Positions 40,305-50,004 of a stretch of 64,000 nt of DNA are shown here, piece after piece; the stretch's first letter is position 1, and each line of letters starts with the position of its first letter. The notes below the pieces were generated by a model. It was not told the origin of the DNA. It saw only the letters and a list, made by a program, of their open reading frames with translations, and did not search any database. Made by a program: the position numbers and the translations under genes. Where the stretch lies: the NCBI RefSeq assembly GCF_900110205.1, contig NZ_FOCV01000002.1, forward strand, positions 1 to 64,000, read 5' to 3'. The DNA is from Rhizobium tibeticum. Lineage in GTDB: Bacteria; Pseudomonadota; Alphaproteobacteria; Rhizobiales; Rhizobiaceae.

Positions 40305-41222
40305 TCAGATCGCGCCCAGGCACCAAGCAAGAATCGACTTCTGCGCATGAAGACGGTTTTCCGCTTCATCGAAGACGACGGATTGCGGGCCGTCGATCAC
40401 CTCGTCCGTGACTTCCTCACCACGATGGGCGGGCAGGCAATGCATGAACAATGCATCCTTGTCGGCCTGTGCCATCAAAGCCGAATTGACCTGATAAGGC
40501 TGGAAGACGTTGTGACCCCGGGCCCGATGTTCCTGATTCATGGAGACCCAGGTATCGGTCACCACGCAATCGACGCCTGCGACCGCACGGTCGGCATCAT
40601 GGCAGAGCATGATTTCGGCGCCCTCATCGCGGGCCCAGTTCAAATAGTGATCCTTCGGCTCGGAACCAAGGGGGACCGCCATATTCATACGATAGCCGAA
40701 ACGGGCAGCCCCTTCGACCAGCGAATGCAGCACGTTGTTGCCGTCGCCGGTCCAGGCGATCGTCTTGCCCTTGATGGGGCCACGATGCTCCTCGAAGGTC
40801 ATGATATCGGCCATGATCTGGCAGGGATGGGTATCGTCCGTCAGCGCGTTGATGACGGGAACCGTGGCGTGCTCGGCCAGCTCCAGCATGCGGGCATGAT
40901 CGGTGGTGCGGATCATGATCGCATCGACGTAACGTGAGAGCACCTTCGCCGTGTCGCCAATGGTCTCGGCGCGACCAAGCTGCATTTCGGTGCCCGAGAG
41001 GAAGAGCGTCTCGCCGCCCAGCTGGCGCATGCCGACGTCGAAGGAGACGCGGGTACGGGTCGAAGGCTTCTCGAAGATCATCGCGAGCATCTTGCCGGCG
41101 AGCGGCTTGTCGCCTTGCCCAGCCTTGAAGGCCTGCTTGCGGGACATGGCGTCATCCATGATGAGCCGCAGGTCTGATGCCGCAACGGCGGAGAGATCGA
41201 GGAAGTGTTTGGTGGAAGCCAT
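40305..41222 (-). CDS. argF: Ornithine carbamoyltransferase
   Basis: 305 residues. Carbamoyl-phosphate loop [26 protein letters not shown], the ornithine loop SMNQE region in [20 protein letters not shown], and [16 protein letters not shown]. Converts ornithine plus carbamoyl phosphate to citrulline in arginine synthesis. It starts 42 bases after argD and is surely co-transcribed. Confidence 0.95.
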   Translation of the reverse strand: MASTKHFLDLSAVAASDLRLIMDDAMSRKQAFKAGQGDKPLAGKMLAMIFEKPSTRTRVSFDVGMRQLGGETLFLSGTEMQLGRAETIGDTAKVLSRYVDAIMIRTTDHARMLELAEHATVPVINALTDDTHPCQIMADIMTFEEHRGPIKGKTIAWTGDGNNVLHSLVEGAARFGYRMNMAVPLGSEPKDHYLNWARDEGAEIMLCHDADRAVAGVDCVVTDTWVSMNQEHRARGHNVFQPYQVNSALMAQADKDALFMHCLPAHRGEEVTDEVIDGPQSVVFDEAENRLHAQKSILAWCLGAI

Positions 41223-41264
41223 TGTCTTTACCTATCAGGCCCGCCTTGTGGCAGGCATTATCCA

Positions 41265-42461
41265 TTAAGCCGTCTTCTTGACCTTCGAAGCGCGCACGCT
41301 TTCGGCGGCGCGCTCAAGGCGGGCGAGGCCCTCACGGGCTTCGTCCGGTGTGACGACCAGAGGCGGCAGAAGACGGATGACGTTGTCGCCAGCGGGAATG
41401 CCGAGCAGATGAGCGTCACGGATTGCCTGCAGCAGCTCGGAAGACGGCACGGCTGCCTTGACGCCGAGCAGCAGTCCCTCGCCGCGAACGTCCTCAATGA
41501 TATCAGGATAGCGATCCTTGAGCGAGGCGAGCCCTTGGCGGAAGACCAGCGAGACGTCGCGCACCTGCTGCAGGAAGCCGTCCGCGAGGATCACGTCGAG
41601 CACGGCACTGCCTACAGCCATGGCAAGCGGATTGCCGCCATAAGTGGAGCCATGCGTGCCGGCCTTCATGCCGGAAGCTGCCTCCGCAGTCGCAAGGCAG
41701 GCGCCGAGCGGGAAGCCGCCACCGATGCCCTTGGCCACCGCCATGATGTCAGGGGTGGCGCCGGACCATTCATGCGCAAATAGCTTGCCCGTGCGGCCCA
41801 TGCCGGTCTGCACTTCGTCGAAGACCAGCAGCAGACCGTGCTCGTCGCAGATCTCACGAAGCGCCTTCAGGAACTGGTTGGTCGCCGCACGGACGCCACC
41901 CTCCCCCTGGACAGGCTCGATGAGGATCGCGGCCGTCTCGTTTGTGATGGCGCTGCGCACGGCATCGAGATCGCCAAAAGGAACCTGATCGAAGCCGGGC
42001 GCCTTCGGACCGAAGCCTTCGAGGTACTTCTCCTGGCCACCCGCAGCGATCGTCGCCAGCGTGCGGCCATGGAAGGCACCTTCGAACGTGATGATATGAA
42101 ACCGCTCGGGATGGCCCTTGGAAAACTGATAGCGGCGCGCCGTCTTGATCGCGCATTCCAGGGCTTCCGCGCCGGAGTTCGTAAAGAACACCTTGTCGGC
42201 GAATGTGGCCTCGGTCAGCCGCTTCGCGAGCGCTTCCTGACCCGGGATTTCGTAGATATTGGACAGGTGCCAGACCTTGTCGGCCTGCTCCTTCAGCGCA
42301 CCCACCACATGCGGATGGCTGTGGCCGACGGAGGTAACGGCAACGCCTGCGCCGAAGTCAAGATATCGCTCGCCCGTTTCGGTGATCAGCCACACGCCTT
42401 CTCCTCGCTCGAACCGCAGCGGGGCACGAGAGTAGGTGTCGTAAAGCGCGGCTTCAGCCAT
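41265..42461 (-). CDS. argD: Acetylornithine aminotransferase
   Basis: 398 residues from ATG 42461 with AGGAGAT 7 bases upstream. Class III PLP aminotransferase motifs: [60 protein letters not shown], and the PLP lysine in [20 protein letters not shown]. Fourth step of arginine synthesis. A promoter followed at once by a hairpin with U-tract precedes the gene. Confidence 0.93.
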   Translation of the reverse strand: MAEAALYDTYSRAPLRFERGEGVWLITETGERYLDFGAGVAVTSVGHSHPHVVGALKEQADKVWHLSNIYEIPGQEALAKRLTEATFADKVFFTNSGAEALECAIKTARRYQFSKGHPERFHIITFEGAFHGRTLATIAAGGQEKYLEGFGPKAPGFDQVPFGDLDAVRSAITNETAAILIEPVQGEGGVRAATNQFLKALREICDEHGLLLVFDEVQTGMGRTGKLFAHEWSGATPDIMAVAKGIGGGFPLGACLATAEAASGMKAGTHGSTYGGNPLAMAVGSAVLDVILADGFLQQVRDVSLVFRQGLASLKDRYPDIIEDVRGEGLLLGVKAAVPSSELLQAIRDAHLLGIPAGDNVIRLLPPLVVTPDEAREGLARLERAAESVRASKVKKTA

Positions 42462-42522
42462 GGCGCGATCTCCTGTCAATAACCATCAGCAGCCGGACTC
42501 CGGCTAAGGAATGCAGGTCCGG

Positions 42523-42585
42523 AAATTAAAAATGCCGCCTTTCGGCGGCGAGCAGCACTATTTACTTTTCGCACTGCAATGTCAA
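42523..42585 (-). promoter_or_regulatory. argD promoter followed by promoter-proximal terminator-like hairpin
   Basis: Minus strand: TTGACA at 42585-42580, 17 bases, AATAGT at 42562-42557, predicted start near 42550. Immediately downstream GCCGCC (42549-42544) pairs with GGCGGC (42539-42534), GAAA loop, followed by ATTTTTAATTT (42533-42523). This is a complete intrinsic terminator within the first about 30 nucleotides of the transcript, 62 bases ahead of argD, suggesting attenuation or a tiny RNA. Confidence 0.6.
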
Positions 42586-42663
42586 CAAAACTGAGGTTTT
42601 GATGCATGCGTCAAGCCGCGATCGGGAGGCTCCGGATCTATCAACAATTAATGTTGCAGAAAT

Positions 42664-42852
42664 GACTCTCGCGCCCAGCAAGTTGGGGAAAACCTGAGAA
42701 TCGATTCGCCGAGATTCAACCGACTCTTGTCACGGAGTCAGCCTCACACTAGGTTAAAACTCAATTACTAGACTGCATGCGGCGGAACTAGTCACCAAAA
42801 TCGAGCAAGCGTTTCTTGCTTCGGATACGTCCGAGGCAACGGTGAGGGATTC
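42664..42852. promoter_or_regulatory. Cluster of seven GANTC (CcrM) sites upstream of gcrA
   Basis: GANTC occurs at 42664, 42698, 42703, 42713, 42722, 42735 and 42848 (first bases). About one per 280 bases is expected at this base composition. GcrA-controlled promoters in alphaproteobacteria contain CcrM-methylated GANTC sites, so this points to cell-cycle and methylation control, possibly autoregulation of gcrA. Confidence 0.75.
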
Positions 42853-42888
42853 TGCCTACACCAACGCTAATAAGGCGGAGACAGGGGC

Positions 42889-43422
42889 ATGAACTGGACA
42901 GACGAGCGCGTTGAAAAACTGAAGAAGCTGTGGTCCGAGGGCCTGAGCGCCAGCCAGATCGCAGCGCAACTTGGCGGTGTAAGCCGTAACGCCGTCATTG
43001 GCAAAGTTCACCGTTTGAGTTTGCCCGGTCGCGCCAAGGCCGGCGGCTCGGCGACCACCGTCAGAACGCCCAAGCGCACCACATCGGCGCCGCGCGCACC
43101 GAACTACGCTTCGCGGATCACCACGCGTACCGTCACCCGCCAGCAGGGTGCAACGATGCTCAAGGAAGAGATCGAGATCGACACGGTCGAGGAAGTCCGC
43201 TTCCGCCCGGCCGCAAATGTGGTCGTCCCGATTTCGCGTCGCCTCGGCCTGACGGAACTGACCGAGCGCACCTGCAAGTGGCCGGTCGGCGATCCGCTGA
43301 AGGACGACTTCCACTTCTGCGGCTGCGAGTCCCCGGATTCCTCCCCGTATTGCACGTACCATCAGCGCATGGCCTACCAGCCGGTCAATGAGCGCCGCAA
43401 GGCCGCCAACCGGGTTGCCTGA
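42889..43422 (+). CDS. gcrA: Cell-cycle regulator GcrA
   Basis: 177 residues. N-terminal GcrA DNA-binding domain MNWTDERVEKLKKLWSEGLS, ASQIAAQLGGVSRNAVIGKV, HRLSLPGR is diagnostic. The middle is basic and low complexity; the C-terminal domain (LTERTCKWPVGDPLKDDFHF, CGCESPDSSPYCTYHQRMAY) is the sigma70-binding part. With CcrM it drives S-phase genes. The gene stands alone with a strong bidirectional terminator after it. Confidence 0.95.
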   Translation: MNWTDERVEKLKKLWSEGLSASQIAAQLGGVSRNAVIGKVHRLSLPGRAKAGGSATTVRTPKRTTSAPRAPNYASRITTRTVTRQQGATMLKEEIEIDTVEEVRFRPAANVVVPISRRLGLTELTERTCKWPVGDPLKDDFHFCGCESPDSSPYCTYHQRMAYQPVNERRKAANRVA

Positions 43423-43448
43423 TGCGCAAGCCGGATAAGGAATAAAAA

Positions 43449-43472
43449 AACGGGCCCTTGCGGGCCCGTTTT
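43449..43472. terminator. Bidirectional terminator between gcrA and phoB
   Basis: AACGGGCCC (43449-43457) and GGGCCCGTT (43462-43470), loop 4, with TTTT on the plus side and a poly-A run (43443-43450) that gives a U-tract on the minus side. It ends both gcrA and the phoR-pst-phoUB transcript. Confidence 0.9.
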
Positions 43473-43513
43473 CATGTTTCGGAGATGAAAGCCGCTCAGT
43501 CCCCATCGACGCC

Positions 43514-44197
43514 TTATGCTTCCATGGAATATCCGGCGCCGCGCACGGTGCGGATGACATCCTGCATGTTGGAGAAGTTCAGCGCCTTGCGCAGGCGACC
43601 GACATGGACGTCGACGGTGCGTTCGTCCACATAGATATCGTGACCCCAGACGCCGTCGAGGAGCTGCGAACGCGAGAAGACGCGTCCGGGGGACGCCATC
43701 AGGAACTCGAGGAGCCGGAACTCGGTTGGGCCGAGGCGGACTTCACGGCTCTTGCGATGAACGCGATGCGTCTCGCGGTCGAGCTCGATGTCGCCGCACT
43801 TCAGCAGCGTGGAGAGCACCTCCGGCTTGGCGCGACGAAGCATTGCCTTAACGCGCGCGACAAGCTCCGGCGTCGAAAACGGCTTGACGACGTAGTCGTC
43901 GGCGCCGGTGGAGAGACCGCGAACGCGTTCGCTTTCCTCGCCGCGAGCCGTCAGCATGATGATGGGAAGGCGCTCGGTTTCCGGCCGCATACGCAGACGC
44001 CGGCAGAGCTCGATGCCGGACACACCCGGCAGCATCCAATCCAGGATCAAAAGGTCTGGCGTGCGTTCCTGCAGCCGGATCTCGGCCTCGTCGCCACGCA
44101 GGATGGTATCGACCTCAAAACCTTCAGCTTCAAGGTTATAGCGAAGAAGCACACTCAGTGCTTCTTCGTCTTCAACGACAGCTACTTTAGGGATCAT
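43514..44197 (-). CDS. phoB: Phosphate regulon response regulator PhoB
   Basis: 227 residues. Receiver domain with acidic pocket VVEDEEALS, phospho-Asp in LLILDWMLPGVSG, Thr/Lys switch (IIMLTARGEE, DDYVVKPFS), then an OmpR-type winged helix (VRLGPTEFRLLEFLMASPGR; DERTVDVHVGRLRKAL). Phosphorylated by PhoR, it binds Pho boxes. Last gene of the cluster, 36 bases after phoU. Confidence 0.95.
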   Translation of the reverse strand: MIPKVAVVEDEEALSVLLRYNLEAEGFEVDTILRGDEAEIRLQERTPDLLILDWMLPGVSGIELCRRLRMRPETERLPIIMLTARGEESERVRGLSTGADDYVVKPFSTPELVARVKAMLRRAKPEVLSTLLKCGDIELDRETHRVHRKSREVRLGPTEFRLLEFLMASPGRVFSRSQLLDGVWGHDIYVDERTVDVHVGRLRKALNFSNMQDVIRTVRGAGYSMEA

Positions 44198-44233
44198 TCG
44201 TTTCGGTCTCCTGGGGGCGCGATCGCAGAACGA

Positions 44234-44947
44234 CTATTCCGTGACAGCGCCGACGGTGTTGGCGGTATCGTCCTTCGGACGTTCGCCTTCCGGCTGAGCA
44301 CCGGTGGCCATGTAATAGATGGTCTCGGCAATGTTGGTGGCGTGGTCGCCGATGCGCTCGATGTTCTTGGCGCAGAACAGAAGATGCGTGCAGCTGGTGA
44401 TATTGCGCGGATCTTCCATCATGTAGGTGAGCATCTCGCGAAACAGCGAGGTGTACATCGCGTCGATTTCCTCGTCGCGCTCGCGGATCGACTTTGCCTT
44501 GTCGGCAGCACGGCTCGTATAGACGTCGAGGACTTCCTTGAGCTGGACGAGCGCCAGTTCGGAAAGGTGCTCGAGGCCGCGGGCGAGCTTGCGCGGCACG
44601 CCGGCACTCTGGACAGCAATGACGCGCTTGGCGGTGTTCTTGCCGAGATCGCCGACGCGCTCAAGATCGGCCGCAATGCGGATCGAACCCATGATCTCGC
44701 GCAGGTCGGCCGCCATCGGCTGGCGACGGGCGATCGTAACGATTGCCTTGTCACCGATCTCGCGTTCAGCGTGGTCGAGGATCACGTCGTCAGAAATGAC
44801 CTTCTGGGCCAGGGCCGTATCGCCGTTTACAAGGGCGCGAACGGCATCCGAGACCATCTGCTCGGCCAGGCCGCCCATCTCCGAGATACGGCGGGACAGG
44901 AACTTCAAATCATCGTCGTAGGCAGAAAAGATATGTGTCGATGCCAT
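44234..44947 (-). CDS. phoU: Phosphate signalling protein PhoU
   Basis: 237 residues from ATG 44947 (AAGGATGATC upstream; the ATG at 44956 is too close to the site). Two three-helix PhoU repeats with ADLERVGDLGKNTAKRVIAV and NIERIGDHATNIAETIYYMA, the metal-binding motifs. It restrains PhoR when phosphate is plentiful by linking it to PstB. Confidence 0.95.
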   Translation of the reverse strand: MASTHIFSAYDDDLKFLSRRISEMGGLAEQMVSDAVRALVNGDTALAQKVISDDVILDHAEREIGDKAIVTIARRQPMAADLREIMGSIRIAADLERVGDLGKNTAKRVIAVQSAGVPRKLARGLEHLSELALVQLKEVLDVYTSRAADKAKSIRERDEEIDAMYTSLFREMLTYMMEDPRNITSCTHLLFCAKNIERIGDHATNIAETIYYMATGAQPEGERPKDDTANTVGAVTE

Positions 44948-44990
44948 AGGGATCATCCTTGAATATCGTGAGTGTTACCGACGCCGGCGA

Positions 44991-45806
44991 TCAGCCGAAG
45001 CGCCCCATGATGTAGTCCTGGGTGCGCGGATCGTCCGGGTTGGTGAACATCTTGTCGGTATCGTTCTCCTCGACGAGGTTGCCGAGGTGGAACATGGCGG
45101 TGCGCTGCGAGACACGGGCAGCCTGCTGCATCGAGTGCGTCACGATGACGATCGTGTAGTTCTCGCGAAGCTCGTGGATCAGCTCCTCGACCTTTGCCGT
45201 CGCAATCGGATCGAGCGCAGAGCACGGCTCGTCCATCAGGATCACTTCAGGGCTCACGGCAACGGCGCGGGCGATGCAGAGGCGCTGCTGCTGGCCACCG
45301 GAAAGGCCGGTGCCGGCTTCATGAACGCGATCCTTCACTTCGTTCCACAGGCCGGCGCGCTGCAGGCTGAGCTCGACGATCTGATCCATGTCGGCCTTCG
45401 ACTTGGCGAGACCGTGGATGCGCGGGCCGTAGGCGACGTTTTCGTAGATCGTCTTCGGGAACGGGTTCGGCTTCTGGAACACCATGCCGACGCGGGCCCG
45501 CAGTTCCACGACGTCGATATCCGGATCGTAGATATCTTCGCCGTCGAGCGTGATCTTGCCGGTGACGCGGCAACCGTCGATCGTGTCGTTCATACGGTTC
45601 AGGCTGCGCAGGAAGGTGGATTTGCCGCAGCCCGAAGGGCCGATGAGGGCCGTCACGGTGTTTTCGCGAATGTTCAGCTTGACGTCGAAGAGCGCGCGCT
45701 TCTCGCCGTAGTAAACCGAGACGTCCTGGCCGATCATCTTATAGGGAACGGTATTCATCTTCTGATCCAGCGCCTTCTCAACTGCTGCTTCCGTCAACAT
45801 GTTCAT
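44991..45806 (-). CDS. pstB: Phosphate ABC transporter ATPase
   Basis: 271 residues. Walker [20 protein letters not shown]-loop VFQKPNPFP, signature [20 protein letters not shown], Walker [22 protein letters not shown]-loop [12 protein letters not shown]: complete. An N-terminal extension of about 16 residues may not be needed (second start at MNTVPYKM). Energises PstCA. Confidence 0.96.
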   Translation of the reverse strand: MNMLTEAAVEKALDQKMNTVPYKMIGQDVSVYYGEKRALFDVKLNIRENTVTALIGPSGCGKSTFLRSLNRMNDTIDGCRVTGKITLDGEDIYDPDIDVVELRARVGMVFQKPNPFPKTIYENVAYGPRIHGLAKSKADMDQIVELSLQRAGLWNEVKDRVHEAGTGLSGGQQQRLCIARAVAVSPEVILMDEPCSALDPIATAKVEELIHELRENYTIVIVTHSMQQAARVSQRTAMFHLGNLVEENDTDKMFTNPDDPRTQDYIMGRFG

Positions 45807-45820
45807 AATGTCTACTCCGT

Positions 45821-47143
45821 TTACCAGCGGCGCTCAAAGCGACGACGCAAGAGGATGGCTCCGAAGTTCATGACGATCAGGAACAGGAGCAGGACGATGA
45901 TGGCACCCGACGTGCGTTCGACGAACGCCCGTTCGGCTTCGTTGGCCCACATATAGACCTGCACCGGCAGGGCCGTCGAAGGATCCATGGGCGTTGCCGG
46001 AGCGTTGGCGACGAACGCGACCATGCCGATCAGGAGGAGCGGTGCGGTCTCGCCGAGCGCGTGCGCCAGGCCGATGATGGTGCCGGTCAGGATGCCGGGC
46101 ATCGCAAGCGGCAATACGTGGTGAAAGACCATCTGCATCTTGGAAGCGCCGAGGCCGAGAGCAGCCGCCCGGATCGACGGCGGCACGGCGCGAAGTGCTG
46201 CGCGGGTCGCGATGATGATCGTCGGCAAGGTCATCAGCGTCAACACCAGACCGCCGACCAGCGACGCCGAGCGCGGCAGGCCAGCGAAGTTGATGAAGAC
46301 GGCAAGACCGAGCAGACCATAGACGATCGAAGGAACGGCTGCGAGGTTATTGATGTTCACCTCGATCAGGTCCGTCAGCTTGTTTTTCGGCGCGAACTCT
46401 TCGAGGTAGATCGAAGCGGCAACGCCGATCGGCAGCGCGAGAACAAGCACGATCAGCATCAGGTAGAGCGAGCCGATCAGCGCAACGCCAAGGCCCGCGG
46501 CTTCCGGACGGCTGGAGTTGCCGTTGACGAAGAGGCCGGTGTTGAACTGCTTGTGCAGGGTACCGCTGGCAGCCAGCTGGTGCATCCAGCCAACCTGCTT
46601 GTCATTCACCTTGCGGTTCTTTTCGTCCACCTTGAGGTCGATCTGACCCTTGTTGGCGGAGTCGATGTTCGCGTCGGCAAGCAGCGTCACATTGACCGTC
46701 TTGCCGATGAGCGACGGATCGGCAACGACCATGTCGCGCAACTGGATCGGCGCACCCTTGGAGATCATCGCTGTCGCATCACGCACATCAGGACGGCTCG
46801 ATGCATTCAGGTTCAGCGTCTTGATCATCGCGTCGCGGATGAGAACCGGGTAGTTCGCGGCAATCAGCACGGACGGATCGGTCGCCCGCTTGTTGTTCGG
46901 GTCGATCGTTTTCTCGCTGAATTCGATCGGCAACATGATCGCCGTCTGCTGAAAGGCCGTGTAGCCCTTGCTGATGACGCTTGTCAAAAGGATTGCCAGG
47001 AAGATCAAGCCAAAGGAGATCGCGGCTATGCCATAGGCACGGAACCGGCGTTCGGCGGCATAGCGGCTCTTCAGACCGATGTCGCGACGTTCAGGCGCCT
47101 TCGAAACGACAACGCCTTGAACCGGAGAAACAATATCCGTCAT
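45821..47143 (-). CDS. pstA: Phosphate ABC transporter permease PstA
   Basis: 440 residues from ATG 47143 in an ATGA overlap with pstC (GGGAG upstream). An N-terminal membrane segment ([20 protein letters not shown]), a periplasmic insert of about 180 residues, then the BPD-type permease domain with the EAA-like loop [20 protein letters not shown]. The large periplasmic insert is typical of alphaproteobacterial PstA and longer than in E. coli. Confidence 0.93.
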   Translation of the reverse strand: MTDIVSPVQGVVVSKAPERRDIGLKSRYAAERRFRAYGIAAISFGLIFLAILLTSVISKGYTAFQQTAIMLPIEFSEKTIDPNNKRATDPSVLIAANYPVLIRDAMIKTLNLNASSRPDVRDATAMISKGAPIQLRDMVVADPSLIGKTVNVTLLADANIDSANKGQIDLKVDEKNRKVNDKQVGWMHQLAASGTLHKQFNTGLFVNGNSSRPEAAGLGVALIGSLYLMLIVLVLALPIGVAASIYLEEFAPKNKLTDLIEVNINNLAAVPSIVYGLLGLAVFINFAGLPRSASLVGGLVLTLMTLPTIIIATRAALRAVPPSIRAAALGLGASKMQMVFHHVLPLAMPGILTGTIIGLAHALGETAPLLLIGMVAFVANAPATPMDPSTALPVQVYMWANEAERAFVERTSGAIIVLLLFLIVMNFGAILLRRRFERRW

Positions 47144-48621
47144 TCGTACTGCTCCCGGTATTTGCGCACGATGTAGAGCGCGTAGATGTTGAGGCAAAGC
47201 GTGATGAAGAACAGCGTGATGCCGAGGGCGAAGGCGACCAGCGTCTGCGGCGAGGTAAACTCTAGGTCGCCAGTCAGCTGGTTGACGATCTTGACCGTCA
47301 CTGTCGTCATCGGCTCGAAAGGATTGAGCTGGATGCGCGCTGCGACGCCCGCCGCCAGCACCACGATCATGGTTTCGCCGATGGCCCGCGAGGCTGTCAT
47401 CAGAAGCGCGCCGACGATGCCGGGCAGCGCGGCGGGAAGCACGACCTTCTTGATCGTCTCCGAGCGAGTCGCGCCGAGCCCGAGGGAACCGTCGCGCAGC
47501 GCACGCGGCACCGCGGTGATGATATCGTCCGACAGCGACGAAACGTACGGGATCAGCATGATGCCCATGACGATACCCGCCGTCAAAACGCTCTGCGCCT
47601 GAATGAAGTTCGTATAATTGCCAGACAGGAGGCCGCTCACCTGCGAAGACAGGTCGCGCAGGAAGGGGCCGACGGTGACGAGGGCGAAGAAGCCGTAAAC
47701 GATCGTCGGAATACCGGCGAGGACCTCGAGCAGCGGCTTTGCAATAGACCGGACCCTGGGGGCAGCATACTCAGCCATGTAGATCGCCGCGAAGAGACCG
47801 ACAGGCACTGCCACCAGCATTGCAACGAAACCGATATAGAGCGTGCCGAGCAACAGCGGGATCAAGCCGAATTGCCCGAAGGACGAGCTGCCGGCACCGG
47901 CAAAGCGCGGATCCCAGACAGTACCAAAGAAGAAGTCTGCGGCAGGAACGGCCGCGAAGAAATGTGCGGCTTCCGTCAGCATCGACAGAACGATACCGAT
48001 CGTCGTCAGGATGGCGATCGACGACGCCAGGAGCAGGCCCCAGAGCATGACGCGTTCGACGCGGTTTCGTGCACGGAACCGCGGAGCGACTTCGCGAAGC
48101 GCATAAAACGCGCCGGCAACGGCAAGGACGAGAACGAACGCCGTCATGACGAGACGGCTGGAACCGGATTCAGCATTCAGCTTCTGCGCGGCGTCGATCA
48201 TGTAGGGCTGCGGCTGACCGGCAAGGGGAACACCCTTCGCAGCAAGCTTTGCCTGCAGGCCCGCCGGATCGCCGGCAGCACCGCTGATCGCCTCCGGGGT
48301 GAGCAGCGGCAGGCCGCGCGCGATCGCGCTGACCATCCCGTAGTTCAGGTTCTGCTGCGCAGCAGGCTGCGCCTTGACGTCATCCGGGAAGGCGCCACGC
48401 ACGGAAGATTCAATGATTGAAGGGCTGATTGCCAGCCAAGCGCACAGCACGATCAGTGCCGGAAGTATCGTCCAGATGGCGGCATAGGCGCCATAATAGC
48501 CCGGTCGCGAATGCAGCGCGGAGGACTTGCCTCCCGCAAGTGCCGTAGCGCGGCTGCTGGCTGCCAGAAAGGCAACGGCGCCCAGCACCATGAGGCACAG
48601 GAGTATGACGGATGTACTCAT
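47140..48621 (-). CDS. pstC: Phosphate ABC transporter permease PstC
   Basis: 493 residues from ATG 48621. Extended N-terminal half with membrane segments at about residues 4-25 and 45-65 and a periplasmic region, then the permease domain with IYMAEYAAPRVRSIAKPLLE, IPTIVYGFFALVTVGPFLRD and EAA loop RDGSLGLGATRSETIKKVVL. Longer than E. coli PstC, as usual for rhizobia. Pairs with PstA. Confidence 0.93.
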   Translation of the reverse strand: MSTSVILLCLMVLGAVAFLAASSRATALAGGKSSALHSRPGYYGAYAAIWTILPALIVLCAWLAISPSIIESSVRGAFPDDVKAQPAAQQNLNYGMVSAIARGLPLLTPEAISGAAGDPAGLQAKLAAKGVPLAGQPQPYMIDAAQKLNAESGSSRLVMTAFVLVLAVAGAFYALREVAPRFRARNRVERVMLWGLLLASSIAILTTIGIVLSMLTEAAHFFAAVPAADFFFGTVWDPRFAGAGSSSFGQFGLIPLLLGTLYIGFVAMLVAVPVGLFAAIYMAEYAAPRVRSIAKPLLEVLAGIPTIVYGFFALVTVGPFLRDLSSQVSGLLSGNYTNFIQAQSVLTAGIVMGIMLIPYVSSLSDDIITAVPRALRDGSLGLGATRSETIKKVVLPAALPGIVGALLMTASRAIGETMIVVLAAGVAARIQLNPFEPMTTVTVKIVNQLTGDLEFTSPQTLVAFALGITLFFITLCLNIYALYIVRKYREQYE

Positions 48622-48734
48622 TCGTAAGGTCCCCAGGCCCTTTGACCCCAAAAAGCGGAAACGGCAGGCGGACCGATCCGGCTCTCAAACTTGGAGAAGT
48701 TCAAACCCCGTCACAACTGGCGGGACAAGGCAAT

Positions 48735-48763
48735 GCCGGCGCGATCTTGGTGATCGCGCCGGC
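48735..48763 (-). terminator. Strong hairpin between pstS and pstC
   Basis: GCCGGCGCGATC (48735-48746) and GATCGCGCCGGC (48752-48763): perfect 12-bp stem, 5-base loop, 7 bases after the pstS stop on the minus strand. No long U-tract. It probably protects the pstS mRNA end or terminates part of the transcripts so that the binding protein exceeds the permease. Confidence 0.7.
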
Positions 48764-48770
48764 AAGGTCA

Positions 48771-49805
48771 TTACATGGTCTTGCCATCTTCGACCGACTT
48801 GCGGATCGCGTCGCGCTCTGCGTCCGGAGCAGCAACGAGGCCGTACTCGACGAGCGGGCTATCCGGGCCGATCATCGGCTCCGAAACGAAGAAGTTGACG
48901 TATTCCTTCAGGCCCGGGATAACGCCGAGGTGTGCCTTCTTGACATAGAAGAACAGCGGGCGGGAAACCGGGTACGTGCCGTCGGAGATGGTTTCGGTCG
49001 ACGGAACGATACCGTTGACGGTTGCAACCTTCAGCTTGTCGGCGTTGTTTTCATAGAAGGAAAGGCCGAAGACGCCAACGCCGGTCTTGTTGGCAGCGAT
49101 GCGTGCCAGCGTTTCCGGATAGTCGCCGTCGATGTCGACAGCAGCGCCGTCCTTGCGGACTGCGACGCAAGCCTTGGTCTGAGCAGCAGCCTCGGAAATC
49201 GCAGCCTTGATGACATCCAGAGCGCCGGAGGCCTTGCAGCCAGCTGCGAGAACGTTCTGTTCGAAGACTTCGCGGGTGCCGTGCTTTTCGCCTGGGATGT
49301 AGGCCGCGATGTCAACGGCCGGGAGCTTCGGATTAACTTCCGACCACTTCTTGTACGGGTTGTTGACGAGCTTGCCGTCAACGACGACCTGAGCAGCCAG
49401 AGCCTTGTAGATGTCGGCCGGAACGTAGGCAACGTCCGGGTTGGACGAGTCGGTTGCGAAGACAATGCCGTCATAGCCGATCTTCACTTCCTGGATGTCG
49501 GTTACGCCGGCAGCCTTGCAGGCATCCAGTTCCTTGGCGTTGATCGGACGCGAAGCGTTGGCAACGTCGATGGTGTCCGGGCCGACGCCCTTGCAGAATT
49601 CCTTGAGGCCAGCGCCCGTGCCGCCGGATTCAACGACCGGCGTCTTGAAGTCCTTGAAGGTTTCGCCGAAGGTTTCGGCAACGATCTTGGCGTAAGGCAG
49701 GACGGTGGACGAACCAGCAACCTGAACCTGGTCGCGAGCAACAGCCGCGCCAGCAAAAGCGGCGGAAGCGGCGAGTGCAGCGACCGTAAATTTAAAGGCG
49801 TTCAT
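48771..49805 (-). CDS. pstS: Phosphate-binding periplasmic protein PstS
   Basis: 344 residues with signal peptide MNAFKFTVAALAASAAFAGA (cleavage after VARA-like end near residue 24). Mature protein begins DQVQVAGSSTVLPYAKIVAE, with VVESGGTGAGLKEFCKGVGP and DIANASRPI-type phosphate-site motifs. Delivers phosphate to PstCA. Preceded by a tandem Pho box; followed by a strong hairpin. Confidence 0.95.
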   Translation of the reverse strand: MNAFKFTVAALAASAAFAGAAVARDQVQVAGSSTVLPYAKIVAETFGETFKDFKTPVVESGGTGAGLKEFCKGVGPDTIDVANASRPINAKELDACKAAGVTDIQEVKIGYDGIVFATDSSNPDVAYVPADIYKALAAQVVVDGKLVNNPYKKWSEVNPKLPAVDIAAYIPGEKHGTREVFEQNVLAAGCKASGALDVIKAAISEAAAQTKACVAVRKDGAAVDIDGDYPETLARIAANKTGVGVFGLSFYENNADKLKVATVNGIVPSTETISDGTYPVSRPLFFYVKKAHLGVIPGLKEYVNFFVSEPMIGPDSPLVEYGLVAAPDAERDAIRKSVEDGKTM

Positions 49806-49912
49806 AACAATCTCCCGGGCATATAGCGGTCTGAGTGCGGCCTTGAGTGGCCCTTGGCGGTGCCGTCTTCATCAGCGGCCCGCTCTCTTTAGCCCCTGAT
49901 GACCAGAGCTTT

Positions 49913-49942
49913 TATGTCATTTTGATGAAACATTTGTGACGG
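49913..49942 (-). promoter_or_regulatory. Tandem Pho box upstream of pstS
   Basis: On the minus strand CCGTCAC, GTTTCAT and ATGACAT occur at 11-base spacing with A-rich spacers AAAT and CAAA, matching the PhoB consensus of direct TGTCA-type repeats. It is about 110 bases before the pstS start, so PhoB-P would activate pstSCAB-phoU-phoB. Confidence 0.7.
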
Positions 49943-50004
49943 GTTATACTATTGAATATATTTGATAAAATTCCTGCGCGCAGACAACCGCCTGCGGTTT
50001 TATG

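Noticed and set aside
46061-47176. 371-codon plus-strand frame over pstA
   Set aside because: Antisense shadow of pstA with extreme Arg/Asp/His content.
48612-49826. 404-codon plus-strand frame over pstS
   Set aside because: Exactly antisense to pstS; no start signals.
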